64,000 nucleotides of DNA from Mikania micrantha. Taxonomy: Eukaryota; Streptophyta; Magnoliopsida; Asterales; Asteraceae. Where the stretch lies: assembly GCA_009363875.1 (NCBI GenBank), contig CM018690.1, positions 3,398,788 to 3,462,787 on the forward strand, read 5' to 3'. Below the pieces are notes generated by a model that did not search any database, was not told the DNA's origin, and saw only the letters and a program-made list of their open reading frames with translations. Both the position numbers and the translations under genes were made by a program. Below, piece after piece: positions 57,945 to 64,000 of this stretch; position 1 is the first letter of the stretch, and every line of letters starts with the position of its first letter.

Positions 57945-59084
57945 TCATGTACCTTGAAATCTCCCCATTCGTGGCAACTCCATGTCAACTGAAGATGGAT
58001 TATGCATCTGATTATCACAAGAACTAGCAAATTTTCGCTTTTTGGACCATAACCAAATCTTGGAAACAGAAAAACTATCGGTTTTTGCACCAATATTTAT
58101 CTTTTTCCCTTCAATATCTTCAAGAATTGTAGTATGACCCTGACTTCGTTCAACATTTTTCACAAATTTTTCATCTTGCAGATCTCTCAGATGAATCAAA
58201 GGGATCCGGAGATTCGTGTCCCCAACCACATACTCGTAAGAACCCATCGAATAACATCTTCGTGCATCTAAATTGCTACTACTCGTTTCACCTCCGGTTT
58301 CACTTTCACCTTCACTCAATTTTCTAAACTTACCAAGTCTCACTGAAAACCCCCTCTTTTCAGCTTGGGTTTGTTCGGGTTCAACTGTTTTTAAACCAGC
58401 AGAAATTCCATTTTCATCTGCTTCATGTGGATCATTAAAATCAAAAATTGGGTTATCCATAGAAAACCCAGGATCAAAAAGAGTATTTCTACAAAGAGGG
58501 CAAGTTGAATTTGATAAAAGCCATGTATCTATACAATTGATATGAAAAGCGTGACTGCAAGTTGGGAGCAATCTCAATTTATCATTCTCTGAAAATTCAC
58601 ACAAGCACACAGCACAATCAAACGGTTCATTTGCTCCCACTACTTTATACATGAAAACAGGTAAAGCATCGATAAATGTTTGATCTAAACCAGAATCATG
58701 TAAATGAAAAAGCTGTTGAAGCTGTCTTTGAAGTGCATCAGATGGAGAACCATCTGGAAATCGATTCGATCGATGGGAATTTGATGAAGAATTGTGTTTT
58801 GTCAAGAATCTAAAGAGCAAGTGAAGCAAACCAGATATGAAAAACAGGACTGCCAAGATTACTATGATGAAAAGAACAGTTGGGCTGATTTTAGTACCTG
58901 AAGATGATGAAGGGGTTGATGTTCTTTGAATAGCAACACTAAATGCGGGTGGTGGTAATGGGGGAGAATGGATTAATTGTGGGTATCCAGAAACACCATC
59001 TTTTTTGTAGATTTGATATTTCATCCAAGAAGCTTTAACATTTGTATGCCTAGAAAACAATCTTTCTTCCATAAACCCCATCAT
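57945..59084 (-). CDS. ATL-family RING-H2 E3 ubiquitin ligase
   Basis: A single-exon frame of 379 residues. A membrane segment at about residues 69-91 (PTVLFIIVILAVLFFISGLL) is followed by a basic patch. The ATL-specific GLD motif lies at 132-134. A RING-H2 domain spans 157-198 with the spacing C-x2-C...C-x-H-x2-H-x2-C...C-x2-C, including the conserved P-L-C after the seventh zinc ligand and the I-D-T-W tryptophan that contacts the E2 enzyme. The C-terminal tail is variable with many Ser/Glu. ATL proteins are membrane-anchored ligases that transfer ubiquitin from E2 enzymes, often in defence or hormone responses; the substrate is unknown. It resembles the ATL46/47 subgroup, but that is not certain. 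Met1 at 59084 is used; Met2, Met5 or Met21 could also start it. No introns are needed. Confidence 0.93.
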   Translation of the reverse strand: MMGFMEERLFSRHTNVKASWMKYQIYKKDGVSGYPQLIHSPPLPPPAFSVAIQRTSTPSSSSGTKISPTVLFIIVILAVLFFISGLLHLLFRFLTKHNSSSNSHRSNRFPDGSPSDALQRQLQQLFHLHDSGLDQTFIDALPVFMYKVVGANEPFDCAVCLCEFSENDKLRLLPTCSHAFHINCIDTWLLSNSTCPLCRNTLFDPGFSMDNPIFDFNDPHEADENGISAGLKTVEPEQTQAEKRGFSVRLGKFRKLSEGESETGGETSSSNLDARRCYSMGSYEYVVGDTNLRIPLIHLRDLQDEKFVKNVERSQGHTTILEDIEGKKINIGAKTDSFSVSKIWLWSKKRKFASSCDNQMHNPSSVDMELPRMGRFQGT

Positions 59085-59660
59085 TGAACCGATCTTTTGT
59101 GTTCTACCCTAAAAAAAAAAAAATAGTCTTTCTTCATCAAAAAACAAAAACCCAACTCATGTTTCTGGTGAAAGATTCATACCCAGAAGCTAAAATCCAA
59201 AAAAAGCATAACTTTGCCAATAGATTTAAGCAATTTCAGAAGATGACTACAGTGGGTCATGCAGGATGAAACTAAAAGACAATTCAAAACACAAATCACT
59301 AATTTTTGTTCAATAATAGTACACACATGATGACAAAAACCAGATTAAATTCCAACATTTTTTTTTTCATTTTCACCAACCTCTATTCAATGATTCTTGA
59401 GGAAGCCCACCTTCTGGTTCAGTTGCTGAAATGAAACCCTAAGACGAAGAAAAAAGATTAAAATATAATTGAAAACCAGAAAACCCAATTTGACGTTATG
59501 TAATGTATGAACGATTAATAAAATAAAAATAGACTTGATTGAGGGAAACGAGAAGCATACACACACACACACACACAAAAGATTAGATTGAGCGAGAAAA
59601 TGAAACGCGATGGATGAGCGCGTGGAGGAGTCGATAGACGAGCAACTACAAAAAGCGGCT
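59085..59660 (-). promoter_or_regulatory. Leader and proximal promoter of the ATL gene
   Basis: Minus-strand sequence contains a (GT)n microsatellite at 59561-59577, pyrimidine-rich leader-like sequence, and candidate splice sites ('cagaaggtgggc' near 59408, 'cgtcttag' near 59440) that could define a leader intron. The transcription start is not visible. Confidence 0.35.
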
Positions 59661-60233
59661 CATGATGCTGACCGTTTGTCTAGAACCGGTGCAAAATTGA
59701 ACCATCAATGCTGTCACTTGGAACCAAGAAATATCTGACGATGTTGTTTAGGAATTTTGTGATCAACCGTCTTTGCAACGGATCTAATAAAAAACAACAT
59801 TTTAACTCTAATGAAGTTGATATTATAATCCAACCTTTAATCTTATCATCAGAATTAAATAACATATTAACTTAAAATATGTAAACAAACAAGCCAGCAT
59901 ATGGGTGTGCACCATCACTAACATACAAATTGGTTTATCTGATAGTTTTTATATGATTCATAGATAATACAAGAATTATGTTTGTGAAAATTTAAGTTTA
60001 AGGTTTGATTTTTGTTTTATATATTCAATTTAGTGATTATACAACAAAAATAAACCTATTTGAGGGTTTGATTAACTTATAATTCTGAAGTGTGTTTGTT
60101 GGATTTGAAATACACCTATGTAAGTTTCAAGAACCGTAATTTGAAAAACCCTAATTTAATTGACATTAATTGAACTATACGTAGATATGGGTTTTTGGTC
60201 CCTAGAAGTTTAAAGTCAAGAAAATGTTTTCCG
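59661..60233. other. Intergenic sequence
   Basis: AT-rich, no gene or element seen. Confidence 0.5.
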
Positions 60234-61345
60234 TTTTTTTTTTTGAACATCAAATTTCATTAAACCCACCAAAATAGAGCAAGCAAGAAGCTATAACTCG
60301 CAAGTACACCAAACATACAAGAAAATATCCCACCAACAATGAAACAGAAAAAACTCAAAAGGAAAAACTAATCCAAGCCTCCCATGCCAATGAGTCCCAC
60401 CTGGCTCGCTGCTTTACACAGAAAAAAGAAAGGGACTGCACCTCCTTAAGAATTAATTGATGTGGCCGAGCCCTCCTGTAGAAAATCACCTCATTTCGAT
60501 CCTTCCAAATACACCACATAGCGGTCGAAATCACTGCGTGAATAGCCTCCTTTTTTCGTTTGCACCAATTTCCCAAACCGTGGACCTGGAGCAAGTCTTT
60601 AACAGCAAAAGCATAAATAGGCTGTAATTTACACCAAGAGGAAATACATTGCCATAACATTGTTGCTATGAAACAGGAGGAGAATAGATGAAGTGCTGAT
60701 TCATTCCGCTCCCCACATAATACACGCAACAAAGACCCACTGAAGCACCCCCTCTTTGCCAAAGCCACTTTGGTAGGAATCCTTTCCATTTGAGCCCTCC
60801 AAGCATGAATGTTCACCTTGATAGGAACCCACTTACTCCATTATATGGCGAAATTGTCTCCATCTTCTTTGGCCTTAGCGCATAAAACCCTTAGTGATTT
60901 GCCATTGAAAGAATTATTTTTATCACCCTTCCATACCCAGCTGTCATTCCCACCTTTAAAACTTTCACCCATAATCAAATTATTGCATAGGATTATCTCA
61001 GTCATGTCCCCCTCCCCAAACCCCTGCGAATTCCACTCCCATTGCACAGTTCCTTGGCCATCCCTCCACATCAACCTTTTATTGGCCTTTCACATCGTAT
61101 CTTTCTCCATTTTGAATAGTCTCGAGAAACGGTGTATTAGAGGCATCTCCCCAACCCAATTGTCCAACCAGAAAGACAAGGTATTGCCATCACCTAAGAC
61201 ACCCTTGATAAGTTGCTCAAGATGAATGTTGAGATTTGCAAATGGTGATTCAATTTTTCTGATATTATTCCATGTTCTTGATATGATTGACTTACAAGGT
61301 ATAAAATCCGAATCGCGAATGGAGTAATGAATAGCTTCAATCACC
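60234..61345 (-). pseudogene. LINE reverse-transcriptase C-terminal remnant
   Basis: One minus-strand frame runs from 61344 to 60355 (about 330 codons) with two internal stops, TGA at 61090-61092 and TAA at 60841-60843. It shows the GDGNTLSFWLDNWVGE motif typical of the region after the RT domain in plant L1-type LINEs. A zinc-binding RT-associated domain follows (VNIHAWRAQMERIPTKVALAKRG...LCGERNESALHLFSSC). A T-run at 60234-60244 is the A-tail on the minus strand. The 5' side is cut by an LTR at 61346. Both stops could have arisen by single C to T changes. Not functional. Confidence 0.82.
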
Positions 61346-64000
61346 TGTTACACCCCCAAATTCCCAAGTGCGGTGTCAGACCGTGCGGGTGTGACGTGGC
61401 CAGGATCACAGCTCTTGGTCATATAGAACGACTCTATATGAGTTAAATAAACATACACTTTTGTAAATCAACCCAAGTTTCATAGTTTTAACAGCGGAAA
61501 ACGTTTAAAGGTTAAGCAGTGGAAAGTACAAGTGTTGCAGCGGAAAAGTACATTGTAACATACGAAATATGTTTTAAGTTGTTAAAACCAAACAAATGAA
61601 ATAAAAACCTAGGACTAGAGTCTATATGTATGCAGACTCTCTTGTGCATCTCCATGTGCATCCTAGCTCGTGCTGTTCAGTTACCTGAGAATACATGCTA
61701 AAATGTGTCAACATAAAGTTGGTGAGTTCACATGTTTAAGTATTTGAAAGCAGTAAAACAAATATGTACTGGGTATGTTAAAATGTTTTGTTGGATCTAC
61801 GATCAGAGGTGTGTCAGTTCATCTTTACCGAAACTCGACTGTTTCCTTTGCCTCCATGGGTCATCGTGGAACCCAAATCAACATCGATATTACACTCGTT
61901 ATGACCTCCAGTCAACATTGTTGCCGAGTGGGGCTAGTCAAACCCAGTAGTACTACGTAATAACGACTCGTTTGTTACACAACTAACGGTAAGAATAATG
62001 AGGACTTGTGGCGATAGTAGTTGCACACGAAAAGTTGTTTTACAGCATACCAGTCATATATCTAAAACAGTTGCATTGTATTCTCACCCCAAAGTTTAGT
62101 AAAAACAGTTAAAGAGTAAAGTGGGGCTGTAAACTGTAACCCCCGGTTACTGTTCAACAATTTAAAATAATATCAGAGTTGGTCCCAGCAAATTTTTCAT
62201 TTTTAAAACCTTGTTTGACCTTCTTTATTTAGTGATATTAAACAAAGTTTAACACAAAAGTAAACGTGTCACACATTTTACAATACTTATTTACATAAGT
62301 AAGTTTAAACCAAAATTTCACACGTTTGCAACAAGGTTTGTTTGTTCGATTCCTGCTCCACCTCGATCCTTACAGCCGTGTACGTCATTTTTGACCTACA
62401 AACATCACACAATAATTCTCCTTAGTTCATAAGAACTAAGTAAGTAAACCCCAAGGGTTTTGCACAACCAAATGTAAAAATACATTTGTTACAATCAATA
62501 TTCAAACTGAGTCATTTCTATTCGAATTGACTCTCACAATATAATAATATCATATTACCAATCATCAACTATTGCTCACAATAGTTTAAATCAAAATTAC
62601 ACTATGGTGTTCACATTCATGTATTTCCACCATAGCTATTTGTCAGCACCTCTGACTATTCACACATTTGTGATATCATAATTAGTTTAAGTCTTGAGAT
62701 GTTCACCCACCGGTACTTCCATCTAAGACAATTTGCTAGCACCTCTAGCTATCCACCATTGTGGAGTCATAATTAGTTCAAGTCTTAAGATGTTCACCCA
62801 CCGGTACTTCCATCTAAGACAATTGCCAGCACCTCTGGCTATCCACCATTGTGGAGTCATATATAATTCAAGTCTTAAGATGTTCACCCAACGGTACTTC
62901 CATCTAAGACAATTGCCAGCACCTCTGGCTATCCACCATTGTGGAGTCATATATAATTCAATCAAATTACTATGATGTTCACCCACCGGTACTTCCATCA
63001 TAGAATTCCCACACTATTATTCACTAAGGTATTGGATTTATCATAGGTTGTTGAACTTTTATTATTCAACATTCCCCTATCACCAATGCCATATTTATTA
63101 TATAATTTATTCAACAACAAATACAATATTTATTATGTGATGTCATAGTTGTGGGATTACTTACCTTAATCAGATAAGGGATTAGCAACTGCAGGCTCCT
63201 TTCCTGCTCTATGACTAGTGGTTTGACTTCCACTACCACCACCTAGTTGCAAAATACATATATACAACTAGTTTCAACACGTATAACACATACAATCAAG
63301 TTCAACACACTTGACTGATTTGACTTCCTTAAAGTCAATTCATCGCATAACTGACTCTATCTTACTACGTTTAGCAAGTTTTAGTCAATTATCACAATTA
63401 ATCATATTTCATGCCTCCCCAGGCGTTTTATCAAATAATTGATGTTCATTATATTAGTTACGATCTTTAATCACTTTTATTATTCAATTTTTATTTAAGA
63501 TAATAACTTGTTAATAGTTTTTAACATCAATTCATCATAATCATCATTTAACTCATGGATCATAATCCATATTTCATTTAAAATCATATTCAACCCATCC
63601 TACTAGTTATCATACCATGATATGGGTTTCATAATAACCGGACATTATCCCGGCTTCAAAACGAAGATTTCACCATCAAAACAGCAAGTTCTTCGTTTCT
63701 AACAATCCCTAGTTATCAACTAGGCAATAATCAATACCCATAATCATAGTATTACAATCAAAACAAGATTTAGTTCACAAAATATTAAACCAGTAGGATA
63801 AAACGAATCGTTACCCAATCGAACGGATATTCAGTCGCAAAATAACGATCAGGGCTTGTAACAACGTTCCTAGGCGCGATCCATGCAATTAGAAAGCTTT
63901 GATATGAAGGTTTTTGACTTACAAATGATGAAATCTTCGTCTGGAGCAAGAACAGGTCGAAAATAGTAAGAAATATGCTTTCCAGATGCGATCTGATCGT
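61346..64000 (-). mobile_element. Gypsy LTR (minus strand), running off the window
   Basis: It starts TGTTACACCCCCAAATTCCC. Its first ~800 bases are the diverged reverse complement of the 3' part of the Tekay-type LTR at 2116-5067, sharing 'gtgacgtggccaggatcaca', the segment around 'catatagaacgactctatat', and 'gttacctgagaatacatgct'. Beyond about 62140 the sequence diverges from that LTR. A ~90-base minisatellite lies at 62617-63004. It interrupts a LINE, with TCACC (61341-61345) as the presumed target duplication. The other end is not in the window. No coding domain is seen. Confidence 0.75.
62617..63004. repeat. ~90-bp minisatellite in minus-strand LTR
   Basis: About four copies of a unit containing 'gatgttcaccca.cggtac' (62698, 62789, 62879, 62974) and 'cagcacctctggctatccac'. 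The long open frames here on both strands are by-products of the repeat. Confidence 0.85.

Noticed and set aside
62723..63001. 92-codon minus-strand frame with repeated peptide units
   Set aside because: A direct by-product of the ~90-bp minisatellite in the LTR; the opposite strand is open as well.

Overview
This window is a plant nuclear genomic segment, AT-rich and repeat-dense. Only two host genes are clearly legible: an intron-containing NHL-repeat membrane protein (47132-51827, + strand) and a single-exon ATL-type RING-H2 ubiquitin ligase (57945-59084, - strand). A eudicot, and plausibly Asteraceae, is suggested by large Ty3/gypsy LTRs with an initiator-tRNA-Met primer site, Au-like SINEs with TTTG tails, hAT MITEs starting TAGGGGTGT and CACTA elements. 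The family assignment is inference. All comparisons were made by eye.

Region 1 (1-21588). A truncated LTR (1-1486) and a CACTA-like subterminal fragment (1487-1975) are followed by a 19.5-kb compound Ty3/gypsy element of probable Tekay/Del chromovirus type. It reads LTR-internal-LTR-internal-LTR (2116-21583) and has a single 5-bp target duplication, TACAC, around the whole structure. Each internal region keeps an open gag frame (395 codons from ATG). Each also carries the same damaged pol: stops and frameshifts, a changed protease motif, and altered catalytic aspartates in reverse transcriptase and integrase. The LTRs are almost identical and carry two arrays of short dyad-symmetric motifs.

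Region 2 (21589-46960). This is a graveyard of transposable elements. It holds a LINE-like 3' end, several long LTRs reading on the minus strand (23604-26184, 31583-34882, 38593-43213, 43440-45274), a non-autonomous CACTA element (27700-31329) with exon-like captured sequence, three hAT MITEs with 8-bp duplications, a foldback element, and several Helitron 3' termini. The 31583-34882 copy is a clean solo LTR with GAAAG duplications. The minus-strand LTRs share an ordered set of short motifs and mostly carry private minisatellites.

Region 3 (46961-59660). The NHL gene contains two SINE insertions in its introns. Downstream are a long foldback, a tRNA-derived SINE, three foldback elements bounded by TA microsatellites (two nested in a hAT-like element) and a Helitron 3' terminus. 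The ATL gene follows on the opposite strand.

Region 4 (59661-64000). A 5'-incomplete LINE (minus strand, one reading frame with two internal stops, T-run tail) is interrupted at 61346 by another minus-strand LTR. The last ~800 bp of that LTR's transcription-sense sequence (61346-62140) is clearly related to the Tekay-type LTR of region 1. It runs off the window.

The two genes show no evident functional link. The dominant story is nested transposition, with one very young but pol-defective gypsy lineage.
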